In this document: piece after piece, positions 25,091 to 33,838 of the stretch | Layout of the letters: the number at the start of each line of letters is the position of its first letter | How positions within the stretch are numbered: the first letter of the stretch is position 1 | From: Candidatus Poribacteria bacterium | GTDB lineage: Bacteria; Poribacteria; WGA-4E; JAJDTR01 | DNA: 64,000 nucleotides | Direction: 5' to 3' | Assembly: GCA_022827055.1 (NCBI GenBank) | Contig: JAJDTR010000115.1 | Coordinates: 1-64,000 of the forward strand | Position numbers and translations under genes: made by a program | Notes under the pieces: model-generated | Seen by the model: the letters and a program-made list of their open reading frames with translations, nothing else | What the model was told of the DNA's origin: nothing | Databases searched by the model: none

Positions 25091-27904
25091 ATGGCAGAAT
25101 TCTTTAGATTCAGAAGCATAAAATCCTTATTAGAGGGATACAAAGAACTTGAAAAACAAATAATCTATTTTGCTAGTCCAGACGAACTGAATGACCCTAT
25201 GGAAGGATTCCGAGATCTTGTGTGGAGCGGGGACAAAATCGTCTGGACTAACTTTTTTAGACATTACGTTTATTGCCTACACCGGACGTTTTTACGCTTC
25301 AGATTAAGCGCGGGCGACAAACAGTTAGATTCAGATTCCATCCCAATCTTTGGTCCCTGGGATGAATTTGTAACCTCTCAAGATAAGGATTTATTTGATG
25401 ACATTTGGACCCGGTTTCTCAATGTTCCGAAAATGCAGGACATTATTGAGGCAATAGCTAACACTAGGCACAAAATCAGAAGTGGAGAAATTGTACACTA
25501 TCTCCGTGTTGTTCACTGGGTTATCCTTGGAGAAATACTAAAATCACACATTGCGCATGGTTTCATGTCGGAATCCAAAATGCCCCAACTGGCTGAAGAA
25601 CTGAGTGATTCATCAATGATTGAACGGCTTCTTCTCTCAATAACAGTCACTCAAGGAGTCGAAGACAAGGAACTCGCTGAAGACGCGTTATTGCGCCTTG
25701 AAAGAGATTATAATAATATTGAAAGCATTCTACGGCAAGACAACAATCGTGCAATTTCTAGAGGGATATTAGAGAGGAATAACCAATTTGTGAAATTTGA
25801 TTTTGTCAAAGCGTATGTAGAAAAACTTGAAGGGTTGCTTTGGCCAAAGTGGTACGCCGCGTGTTTTATGAAGAGTTACCACAACTCATCCGTATGGGGA
25901 AATTATGGGGATAACCACAAAGGCGTATGTTTAATTTTTGAAGCGGAAGAAACTGATAAATTGAAACATTTGAAGTTGCGTCAATTAGCAAGTGAGAACG
26001 TCAAGTCAATACCTTTCCATGAGGTTCGATACGAAGACAAGGCAGGAGAGGTTGACTTCTTTCGGTCCATTTGCAGGCTCCCGGTAGCTGATGTCAAGAG
26101 AACATGGTACACCGACCAAGAAGGAAATATCTCTGAATGTGCCTCCCATATCAGACCTGACGGTGATGAAGATGCTTGGCGAAAAAATCATTGGGCTAGT
26201 TTTTTACGTGGCAACACCACCAAAACTAAAGACTGGAAATATGAGCAGGAATATCGCTTAATGTTAGATGATGGCTGGAGCCAGTTTGAAGGTGAAGAGG
26301 ATCGTAAACTGCGCTACGATTTCAAATCGTTAAAAGGAATTATTTTTGGCATCAAGACATCTGACGAACATAAACAGCAAATCATCAAAATTGTTGAAGA
26401 AAAGTGTAGGAAAAACAATCGCACTGATTTCAAGTTTTTTCAAGCTTACTACTCGCACAAGGACGGTGGCATTCGCAAAGATGAAGTCCCATCGCCGTTT
26501 CGATTGAATCTGTCATCTGGTGCCTCTGCAAAAGTACTCGACGCCGAGTATAGAATTCACCAAGGGAATCTACTGCTTAAGTTGAAGAGTACAGATGAGG
26601 CTGTAAAAGCCTACACGCGTGCTATAGAATTGTATCCAGATTATGTTGAAGCTTATTTCAGACGCGGAGTAGCTTATAATGTCAGAGGTGAGTCTGCTCT
26701 TGCCATTAAGGATCTTACCACGGCGATAGAACTGAAACCAGGACTTGTATTGGCATATTATCATCGCGGCCATGCGTATATTCACACAAACGATCATGAT
26801 CTTGCCATTGATGATTATACTTTAGCGACACAACTAAACCCCAGTTTTGCAGAGGGATATCTCAGTCGTGCCGTGCTATACACTAAAAAAGGTAAGTTTG
26901 ATGGTGCCATTGAAGACTATACCAAAGCGATACAGATGAAACTAGATTTTGCGGAAGCCTATTTTGGCCGTGGTGTGGTTTATGATTTGAGAGGCGAATT
27001 TTCCCCTGCCATTGAAGATTTTACCCTCGTAATACAACTGAAACCAGATTTTGCTGAGGCCTATTGCAGTCGCGGTTCCATCTACGTCAAAAAGGGCGAT
27101 ACTGACCGTGCCATGGAGGATTTTAATACAGCAATAGAACTCAAACCCGATTACGCCGAAGCTTACTGCAGTCGCGGCAATGCCTACCACCGCAATGGCG
27201 AAATCGATTGTGCCGTCGCAAACTACGACAAAGCGATTGAACTCGAACCCGACTATATCAACGCCCATTACAATCGGGGAACCGCTTACGTTAACAAGGC
27301 TGATTTTGATCTTGCCATTCTAGACTACAATAGAGTAATAGGACTGAAACCCGATTCTGCTGATGCCCATTTTGGTCGAGGAGTGGCGTACTTCGAAAAA
27401 GGCAGTTATAATCAGGCCATTGAAGACTTTAATAAAGTGATAGAACTTAAACCGGATTCCACCGACATATTTAGCAATCGCGGCGTGGCTTATTACTTAA
27501 AAGGTGAATATGGTCGCGCTATCGAAGACTATGACAAAGTGATAGAATTGAAACCCTATGATGCCGATGCCTATAACAATCGCGGGGCGGCTTACAGTAA
27601 GAAGGGTGAACCAGAAGGCTTGTCAAGGTTGGCTCCTGCCGTGGTGTGTGCCATCAAAGACTATAACGCGGCAATAGGGCTGAATCCCGAATTTGCGCTT
27701 GCATATTTTAACCGTGGCGAGGCATGGTTGCGCCTAGGAGAATGGGAAAAAGCTAAATCGGATCTGGTAATTGCAAAACAAAAAGGGATAAATCTCATAA
27801 GCGCATTTCACGATGAATACAAAAGCGTACCGGATTTCGAGGAAAGAAATGGGGTGAATCTACCGGAAGACATCGCCGAAATGTTGACACATTCGCAGCG
27901 TTGA
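25091..27904 (+). CDS. DUF2971-domain protein fused to 12 TPR repeats
   Basis: A 937-residue protein. Residues 1-470 form a DUF2971-type domain: FFRFRSIKSLL at the start, IIYFASPDELNDPMEGF near 25-41, MKSYHNSSVWGNYGDNHKG and EYRLML later, with a long helical insert between. From about 480 to 870 there are 12 TPR units of 34 residues (consensus YxxRGxAYxxKGEYDxAIEDYxKAIELKPDY). Unit 11 carries about 10 extra residues (EGLSRLAPAVV). The C-terminal cap, AFHDEYKSVPDFEERNGVNL followed by PEDIAEMLTH, is nearly that of the TIR-TPR gene 770 bp downstream. DUF2971 has no firm biochemical role; its setting here suggests defence. No transmembrane segment or signal peptide. Confidence 0.85.
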   Translation: MAEFFRFRSIKSLLEGYKELEKQIIYFASPDELNDPMEGFRDLVWSGDKIVWTNFFRHYVYCLHRTFLRFRLSAGDKQLDSDSIPIFGPWDEFVTSQDKDLFDDIWTRFLNVPKMQDIIEAIANTRHKIRSGEIVHYLRVVHWVILGEILKSHIAHGFMSESKMPQLAEELSDSSMIERLLLSITVTQGVEDKELAEDALLRLERDYNNIESILRQDNNRAISRGILERNNQFVKFDFVKAYVEKLEGLLWPKWYAACFMKSYHNSSVWGNYGDNHKGVCLIFEAEETDKLKHLKLRQLASENVKSIPFHEVRYEDKAGEVDFFRSICRLPVADVKRTWYTDQEGNISECASHIRPDGDEDAWRKNHWASFLRGNTTKTKDWKYEQEYRLMLDDGWSQFEGEEDRKLRYDFKSLKGIIFGIKTSDEHKQQIIKIVEEKCRKNNRTDFKFFQAYYSHKDGGIRKDEVPSPFRLNLSSGASAKVLDAEYRIHQGNLLLKLKSTDEAVKAYTRAIELYPDYVEAYFRRGVAYNVRGESALAIKDLTTAIELKPGLVLAYYHRGHAYIHTNDHDLAIDDYTLATQLNPSFAEGYLSRAVLYTKKGKFDGAIEDYTKAIQMKLDFAEAYFGRGVVYDLRGEFSPAIEDFTLVIQLKPDFAEAYCSRGSIYVKKGDTDRAMEDFNTAIELKPDYAEAYCSRGNAYHRNGEIDCAVANYDKAIELEPDYINAHYNRGTAYVNKADFDLAILDYNRVIGLKPDSADAHFGRGVAYFEKGSYNQAIEDFNKVIELKPDSTDIFSNRGVAYYLKGEYGRAIEDYDKVIELKPYDADAYNNRGAAYSKKGEPEGLSRLAPAVVCAIKDYNAAIGLNPEFALAYFNRGEAWLRLGEWEKAKSDLVIAKQKGINLISAFHDEYKSVPDFEERNGVNLPEDIAEMLTHSQR

Positions 27905-27968
27905 ATATAGGCACACTTACAGAAGAAATGGAAACTGAAGCTGAAGGGCATTCAAAAGAGGTGAAACA

Positions 27969-28265
27969 GTGGCTCGAATTGTCGTCAATCCTGAGATTCT
28001 CGCAGGAAAACCGATTATTGAAGGAACCCGTCTCAGTGTAGAGCACGTGTTGGGGTTGCTCAACAGCGGTATGTCTCACGCGGAGATCGTTGAAGACTAC
28101 CCGGAATTGAACGAAGAATGCCTCCAGGCAGTGCGAGCGTTCGATTCGTCACGTACAGCCAATTCTGGGCGCGCGGCTACTTCGCGGGCGATTCGCAATC
28201 GAGTAGTAATCAATCTTCCAACGATTCGTGACAACGTGCGCAATGTTACCCCCGCTCGTAGCTGA
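27969..28265 (+). CDS. DUF433 antitoxin-like protein
   Basis: A 98-residue protein whose first 55 residues are a DUF433 domain: RIVVNPEILAGKPIIEGTRL, then VEHVLGLLNSGMSHAEIVEDY and PELNEECLQAVRAF. DUF433 proteins are short winged-helix-like antitoxins, usually about 75 residues and encoded just before a DUF5615 PIN-like toxin, as here. The tail after residue 56 (SSRTANSGRAATSRAIRN and on) looks unlike the family and may come from a shifted frame. The start is GTG with GAGG seven bases upstream. It overlaps the next gene by about 23 bases. Confidence 0.8.
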   Translation: MARIVVNPEILAGKPIIEGTRLSVEHVLGLLNSGMSHAEIVEDYPELNEECLQAVRAFDSSRTANSGRAATSRAIRNRVVINLPTIRDNVRNVTPARS

Positions 28266-28599
28266 TTTGGACATCGCAGTTGCAGTGATTCGGTTCTTGC
28301 GGAACGAAGGTGTTGATGTAGTGTCTGTGCGCGAAGAAAATTGGTACAATTATGAAGATCGAGACATCCTACGGGAAGCGCATGAGATGAACCGATTTGT
28401 GTTGACACACGATTCTGATTACGGAGAGCTAGTAATCCATCAAGGTGAAAACACTTGCGGAATCATCTACATGCGTTCAGGAAGTCGTCAGTCCAAGGAA
28501 GTGATTGTGGCTTGCAAAACCTTCTCAGCACAGAAATTGATTGGACACGACGACAGATTGTTGTCTGCGAACCTGACAAACCGCCACGGATACATTTGA
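28243..28599 (+). CDS. DUF5615 PIN-like toxin protein
   Basis: About 118 residues, counting from ATG at 28243; a GTG at 28228 adds five residues. The DUF5615 PIN-like fold is shown by VADLDIAVAVIRFLRNEGVD at the start, NYEDRDILREAHEMNRFVLTHDSDYGELV (the acidic metal-site cluster D-x-D) and the later GIIYMRSGSR. Canonical members have an Asp in the first strand (LLADENL); here LVADLDI keeps an Asp. Predicted nuclease toxin of a VapBC-like pair with the preceding DUF433 gene. No ribosome site is evident, so translation may be coupled. Confidence 0.82.
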   Translation: MLPPLVADLDIAVAVIRFLRNEGVDVVSVREENWYNYEDRDILREAHEMNRFVLTHDSDYGELVIHQGENTCGIIYMRSGSRQSKEVIVACKTFSAQKLIGHDDRLLSANLTNRHGYI

Positions 28600-28675
28600 T
28601 AGACATTTAGCCGAGAACTACCTTGTCAAAGCAGCGGAAACACTCGTCATAATTTAACGCTAGAGTAAAAAGCAG

Positions 28676-31600
28676 ATGAATAAGCCACTAAAGGTGTTCA
28701 TAACTTATTCACATAAGAATCGTAGAGCAAAGAACAGACTGATAACGTACCTTGATGTAATGAGGCAAGGGGGCTTAATAGACATCTGGCACGATAATGA
28801 GATTCTGGCTGGCGATACGTGGAAGAAGGAAATTTTCTCCACAAACCTCCCTAAGTCGGATTTGCTGCTCTACCTCGTCTCCGCCGATAGCCTTGCCTCT
28901 GCAAACTGCAATAAGGAATTGGCAAAAGTATTAACAAAAAAAAATATCAGAGTCATCTTCATCATACTTGAGAATTGTGACTGGAAAAATCATAATTTAA
29001 AAAGTACTAAGGCTCTGTCTGCCGAGGGCTTACACCCTAACACATGGGAACCTCAGATACTCGGTGACATCCAAGTTCTCCCTGCCGAAGGCAAACCTGT
29101 CAACGAATGGAATCCTAGGAGCAAAGGTTGGCAAAACGTGGTTGATGGCACCAGGGCAGTGATTCAAAAAATGCTGGATCGGGAGGATCCGGAACCCAAG
29201 ATGTCTGAACAAGAGTTACTCGCTGATTCGGCGTTCCATCAAGGTAATTTCTTGCTAAGGCTTGGGCAAATAGACGGGGCTATAGAAGCTTACTCACTAG
29301 CGGTTGAACTTAACCCGCGCGATGCCGACGCATACAATAACCGTGGGATTGCGCATGACAGCAAAAGTGAGTATGGCCTTGCCATCAAGGACTTTAATCA
29401 AGCGATGAAACTTAATCCTCGTGATGCCGCCATCTATAACAATCGCGGCACCGTTTACGTTGATACTGACGAGGTTGACCTTGCCATCAAGGACTTTAAC
29501 GCCGCGATACGACTTAAACCCAATGAGGACAAGTCTTACAACAACCGAGGGATTGCCTACCACAAACAGGGCGATTACAATCTGGCTATTAAGGACTTTA
29601 ATCATGCAATACGACTTAAACCTGATGATGCCAGTGCCTACTATAATCGAGGCAATGCCTATTGTGATAGAGGCGATTATGACCAAGCTATAAAAGACTT
29701 TAACACTGCAATTAAACACGAACCGGATTTTGCCATGGTTTATAATAATCGCGGAATAGTCTACAACAATAAGCACGACATCAATAAGGCAATTAAAGAC
29801 TTCACCAAGGCGATAGATCGAAATTCCGACTCTTTCATAGCCTATAACAATCGTGGTAACGCTTACAGCGATAAGGAGGAATACGACCTAGCAATCGAAG
29901 ATTTTAAAGCAGCAATACGGTTAAACCCGACCCTTGCCGAACCATACAATAATCGCGGCGGTGCATACTACAAGAAAGAAAATTATGACCGTGCTATTAA
30001 AGACTTTAACATGGCGATTGAACTCAAACCGGATTATGCCAATGCCTATAACAATCGAGGGGTTGCTTACCGTGACCATTGTGCAATCAAGCGCGCCATT
30101 GACGACTTTAACACAGCCATACGATTGACACCAAAGGACGCCACTCCTTATAACAATCGAGGTATCGCCTACCACAAAATGAACGAGGCAAATCGAGCCT
30201 TCGAAGACTTCAACAAAGCAATACAACTCAATCCCAATTATGCGGATGCATATAATAGTCGAGGCATTGCTTACGACAAGAAAGGAGAGATTGACCTAGC
30301 CATCAGAGACTATAACAAGGCGCTACAACATAATCCCAAAGCCCCTGAACCCTACACCAATCGCGGAATTGTTTACAGTAAAAGAGGCGAGCATGATCGC
30401 GCAATTGAAGACTTTAACAAGGCAATAGCACGTAAACGAAACTACGCCATCGCTTATAGCAATCGCGGAGGTACTTACCGCCTCAAAGGCGACTACGAGA
30501 AAGCTATAGAAGACTGTAACAAAGCCATAGAACTAGATCCGGACTTCGCCGGTGCCTACATCAATCGTGGTATTGTTTATCGCAACATAGGTGAGTATGA
30601 CCTTGCAATAAAAGACTATGAAATGGCATTAAAATTGAAAGCGAATCTAATTGAAGTCTATGTCAATCGCGGCGCTGCCTACATTGACAAGGGTGATTAT
30701 GACCGCGCAATTGAAGACCTCAACAAGGCGATCAAACTCAAACCACGTCTTGCCGTAGCCTACAACAATAGAGGAATTGCTTATTACAAAAAAGGCGAGT
30801 ACAATCGCGCAATTGAAGACTACAACCTCGCGATAGAACGAGGTTATACCGACGCCTACTACAACCGCGCTGAAACTTGGTTACACCTAAGAGAATGGGA
30901 AAAAGCCAAAGAAGACTTGGTTACTGCCAAGAAGCAAGGCGTGGATATTGTTGCGGCATTTCGCAACGAATATAAAAACATTGCTGCCTTTGAGAGGGCA
31001 AACCAAGTCAAGTTGCCGGAAGATATCGCGGAATTGCTTCGTCACGGTTTCAGGAACCGCTTCCCCAAGAAAGAAAAAGTTTTGACTGCCGATGGGGAGC
31101 CTCTTGACTCTCCAGAGGTGTATAACCTGATGAATAAACTTCGCGGTGCTGGTACGCCATTGGGAGAATACATCAAGACGCAGCCCTTTTTCGGTATCAA
31201 AACATCTCCAACTGATGCGTTTGTAGTAGACCGCAAAACGCGGGATAAATTGATTGCGGAACACTCTTCGTCCGAAGATATTCTGAAGCCGTTTTTGCAT
31301 GGCCGGGACATAAGACGTTGGCAAGTGGAACCACCGGAGCAGTGGTTAATCTTTGCCTACCATGGTATAGAGATAAACGCCTATCCCGCTATCCGTAACT
31401 ACTTAGAAAAACGCCGGGATTCTCTTACCAAGAGAAAAGGCAAAGGTGGCTGGTATGAACTCCAAGCGTCAATTGAGGAGATTGAGCGCTATGAGGAACC
31501 GAAGCTGGTCTGCCCGAACCTCTATTACACACAAACCTTCGCGGTTGAGACTGAGGGTTACTACTGTGGTTCCACGTGCTTCATCATTCCCACTGAGGAA

Positions 31601-32098
31601 ACGTGGCTGTGCGGTTTGCTCAATACGCGCACCGTGGAGTGGTACTATTCGCATATTTCTGACCAGTTGGGTCCCGGAGAACTTCAAGCGCGCAGCAGCT
31701 TTATGAAGCAAATTCCTGTTCCCAATCTTAATGTAGCACAGAAAGACTTGATTCGCAAGATTGTTGAGTACCTCATCTATCTCCAGAACCAACCGACAAC
31801 CAGCGGCAAGGATTTATCTCACGCTCGCGATTTCTTGATGCTCAAATATTTTGAGCGTATAATCAACGGTCTGGTTTATGAGTTTTATATGCCCGACGTT
31901 CTTCAAGGTGGTAACAGAGATCTTTTCAAACATCTGATGACAGAGCAGTTGTCGGAAATTAAAGAGATTCATGGAGATAAGATGCTTGCATTCCGCGCTC
32001 TATATGAGCGCTTATACCATAAAGAACATCCGGTTCGGGTGAATCTTTTTTTTCAGGATAGTTTGAGGGAAATTCGTATCATTGAGGACAAGTGGTGA
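28676..32098 (+). CDS. TIR domain - 17 TPR repeats - TaqI/Eco57I-type target-recognition domain fusion
   Basis: One uninterrupted 1140-codon frame. Residues 1-165 are a TIR domain: VFITYSHKN, WHDNEILAGDTWKKEI and ANCNKELAKVL, whose Glu81 is the candidate NADase catalytic residue. Residues 186-765 are 17 TPRs (YNNRGIAYxxKGEYDxAIKDF). The cap ending LPEDIAELLRHG near 790 matches the DUF2971-TPR protein. Then, from about 802, comes the C-terminal half of an Eco57I-type adenine methyltransferase: SPEVYNLMNKLRGAGTPLGEY, FFGIKTSPTDAFVVDRKTRD, FLHGRDIRRW, CGLLNTRTVEWYY and FMKQIPVPN (TaqI_C-like, to about 1020), and the tail YFERIINGLVYEFYMPD to FFQDSLREIRIIEDK. No methyltransferase motif (NPPY, FxGxG) is present. 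Its stop overlaps the next start by seven bases. Alternative reading: a fusion created by deletion in a methyltransferase-ATPase operon. Confidence 0.9.
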   Translation: MNKPLKVFITYSHKNRRAKNRLITYLDVMRQGGLIDIWHDNEILAGDTWKKEIFSTNLPKSDLLLYLVSADSLASANCNKELAKVLTKKNIRVIFIILENCDWKNHNLKSTKALSAEGLHPNTWEPQILGDIQVLPAEGKPVNEWNPRSKGWQNVVDGTRAVIQKMLDREDPEPKMSEQELLADSAFHQGNFLLRLGQIDGAIEAYSLAVELNPRDADAYNNRGIAHDSKSEYGLAIKDFNQAMKLNPRDAAIYNNRGTVYVDTDEVDLAIKDFNAAIRLKPNEDKSYNNRGIAYHKQGDYNLAIKDFNHAIRLKPDDASAYYNRGNAYCDRGDYDQAIKDFNTAIKHEPDFAMVYNNRGIVYNNKHDINKAIKDFTKAIDRNSDSFIAYNNRGNAYSDKEEYDLAIEDFKAAIRLNPTLAEPYNNRGGAYYKKENYDRAIKDFNMAIELKPDYANAYNNRGVAYRDHCAIKRAIDDFNTAIRLTPKDATPYNNRGIAYHKMNEANRAFEDFNKAIQLNPNYADAYNSRGIAYDKKGEIDLAIRDYNKALQHNPKAPEPYTNRGIVYSKRGEHDRAIEDFNKAIARKRNYAIAYSNRGGTYRLKGDYEKAIEDCNKAIELDPDFAGAYINRGIVYRNIGEYDLAIKDYEMALKLKANLIEVYVNRGAAYIDKGDYDRAIEDLNKAIKLKPRLAVAYNNRGIAYYKKGEYNRAIEDYNLAIERGYTDAYYNRAETWLHLREWEKAKEDLVTAKKQGVDIVAAFRNEYKNIAAFERANQVKLPEDIAELLRHGFRNRFPKKEKVLTADGEPLDSPEVYNLMNKLRGAGTPLGEYIKTQPFFGIKTSPTDAFVVDRKTRDKLIAEHSSSEDILKPFLHGRDIRRWQVEPPEQWLIFAYHGIEINAYPAIRNYLEKRRDSLTKRKGKGGWYELQASIEEIERYEEPKLVCPNLYYTQTFAVETEGYYCGSTCFIIPTEETWLCGLLNTRTVEWYYSHISDQLGPGELQARSSFMKQIPVPNLNVAQKDLIRKIVEYLIYLQNQPTTSGKDLSHARDFLMLKYFERIINGLVYEFYMPDVLQGGNRDLFKHLMTEQLSEIKEIHGDKMLAFRALYERLYHKEHPVRVNLFFQDSLREIRIIEDKW

Positions 32099-33513
32099 GA
32101 ATCACCAAAATCAAGACAAAAAACTTCAGAGCCTTCCGTGGAAACTTGGAGATTGACCTTCACAAGGCGGGGAAAAACCTTCTGGTCTACGGTGAGAATG
32201 GGAGCGGAAAATCGTCGCTGTATCTAGCATTAAAGTCGTTCCTTGAATCCAGTGAGGATTCCTCGACTCAATTTAAAACTCACCAGAACATCTTCCGTAA
32301 GGATGATGGATACACTAAGCTCCATCTTCGGGTGGACTCAGTATCAAATGAGTGTATCTACAAATGGTCGCGAACTGTTAGAGAAACGGTGAACCAACGG
32401 ATTATTGATGCATCAAAGGCAAAGGGCTTCCTAGACTACAGGACCCTTCAGAATACTCATAATGTCAATCAGGATGAAGAGGACGTGAATGTCTTCGTGC
32501 TACTGATTGACAATCTCTTAGCTAATGCTATTGGTGACAAATCCAATCGAAGTCTCGCCGACGACTGGAATGACCTACGAAAAGCCCCACGTCCTCGTCG
32601 AAACGCAACCACACAGATTGCAGAACTTGAAGAGCAAGTTGAATCGTTCAATAATGAGTTGACCGGTAAGTTAGCGGAACTACAGACTTTGACATTTGAA
32701 ATCCTCAACGAGTTCGGCTACAATATTATTCTGGACCTGGGCTTTGATAAGATTAAATACAACCGTCACGACAAGAAACTAGATAATCAGCAGATTTCAC
32801 TAAAGGTCAAATTTTTTGACAGAGATCTCGACACGTATCACAATTTCTTGAACGAAGCGAAACTGTCTGCCATCGCTCTATCCATCTATTTCGCAGGGTT
32901 CTTACTCCAGCCGGACAGCGAGTTGAAGATTCTCGCGCTTGATGATGTGTTGATTGGCTTGGACATGTCAAATCGTTTCCCGGTACTTGACATTCTGAGG
33001 AAGTATTTCTCAGAGTACCAGATTTTTCTGATGACTTACGATAAGGCGTGGTATGAGATTGTCAAACAGTGGGCCTCCGCGAATGGGCAATGGAAAGCCG
33101 TTGAATTCTATTTCGCACAAACAGACAAATTTGAAATGCCGGTCTATGTGGAAAATAAGGCGTATCTTGAGAAGGCACAGGAACATCTTGATGCCTGCGA
33201 TTACAAAGCTTGTGCAATTTACATCCGCACGGCTTTTGAAACAATAATAAAAAAGTATTGTGAGGATGAACGTCTCCCGGTCCGGTATCGCAGCGACCCG
33301 AAGAAATTGGACAGTCAGGATTTCTGGGATTCCATCAAAATCAAAAACAGGGTCACTTGCAAACTAAAACGAACTTTCATTCAAAAAATCGAGTTGTGTC
33401 GAAGTATTGTCCTCAATCCTCTCAGTCACGCTACAGTTGTAAACGTACCTAAACAGGAGTTGGAGGATGCCATGAAAGCAGTGGAGGAACTTCAATGCGA
33501 ACTCGACGCGTGA
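32092..33513 (+). CDS. SMC/RecF-like AAA ATPase with C-terminal helical domain
   Basis: A 473-residue ABC-class ATPase. Walker A is GENGSGKSS at residues 34-42, after ITKIKTKNFRAFRG (the RecF/SMC entry strand). A coiled-coil segment (about 173-205, IAELEEQVESFNNEL) replaces the long SMC arm. A degenerate signature KLSAIALSIYFA follows at about 257-268, and Walker B is ILALDDVLIGLD (280-291), with Asp-Asp in place of the usual Asp-Glu. A helical domain (355-473), including YIRTAFETIIKKYC and SIVLNPLSHAT, is unassigned; it recalls HEPN folds but lacks a clear R-x4-6-H. The start is GTG at 32092 or 32095, overlapping the TIR gene, so the two proteins are made together. Predicted sensor or regulator of that system. 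Confidence 0.85.
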   Translation: MVRITKIKTKNFRAFRGNLEIDLHKAGKNLLVYGENGSGKSSLYLALKSFLESSEDSSTQFKTHQNIFRKDDGYTKLHLRVDSVSNECIYKWSRTVRETVNQRIIDASKAKGFLDYRTLQNTHNVNQDEEDVNVFVLLIDNLLANAIGDKSNRSLADDWNDLRKAPRPRRNATTQIAELEEQVESFNNELTGKLAELQTLTFEILNEFGYNIILDLGFDKIKYNRHDKKLDNQQISLKVKFFDRDLDTYHNFLNEAKLSAIALSIYFAGFLLQPDSELKILALDDVLIGLDMSNRFPVLDILRKYFSEYQIFLMTYDKAWYEIVKQWASANGQWKAVEFYFAQTDKFEMPVYVENKAYLEKAQEHLDACDYKACAIYIRTAFETIIKKYCEDERLPVRYRSDPKKLDSQDFWDSIKIKNRVTCKLKRTFIQKIELCRSIVLNPLSHATVVNVPKQELEDAMKAVEELQCELDA

Positions 33514-33838
33514 TGGTTAATGTCCTAGATTATCGGAAAGATAGAAGCTGAATTGTTGGGTTTCACTAGAATCTCTATCACCCTTCTTATTCAGTCGCTT
33601 GATTGTTCAACCCAACTTACATACAGGTTTAATATAGACCTACTGATTTGCCAATCCATCAGGAGCGACCATGGCCGTTCCGTCGAAATAATCTCAATAC
33701 GGGAGGTTTACTCTTGACACTCGCTCATGGTTGACAACCCACCCGAACCTAAGATAGCAGAAAAGTCAGTCCAATTCAGAATTCAACTTGGATTCGCTCT
33801 AAAAGCGTCTCGTAAAGTCAACGGAGAAAGGGGAAAAG
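33514..33838. other. Intergenic region with dispersed repeat copy E
   Basis: Repeat E is at about 33555-33621: GTTGGGTTTCACTAGAATCT through CAGTCGCTTGATTG to CCCAACTTACA. It aligns with the right half of copy B (16254-16316). Nothing else is recognisable. It marks the downstream edge of the AT-rich island. Confidence 0.55.

Noticed and set aside
29297-29776. Long open frame antisense to the TPR repeats
   Set aside because: Repetitive TPR coding produces long antisense frames; the composition (Val/Ile-rich) is that of complementary codons.
28676-32098. Complete type IIG restriction-modification enzyme
   Set aside because: Only the recognition half is present; neither SAM-binding nor NPPY motifs nor a nuclease motif could be found in the TIR-TPR part.
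33436-33450. HEPN R-x4-6-H catalytic motif in the ATPase tail
   Set aside because: The Arg and His are eight residues apart (RSIVLNPLSH), so I did not call a HEPN nuclease.
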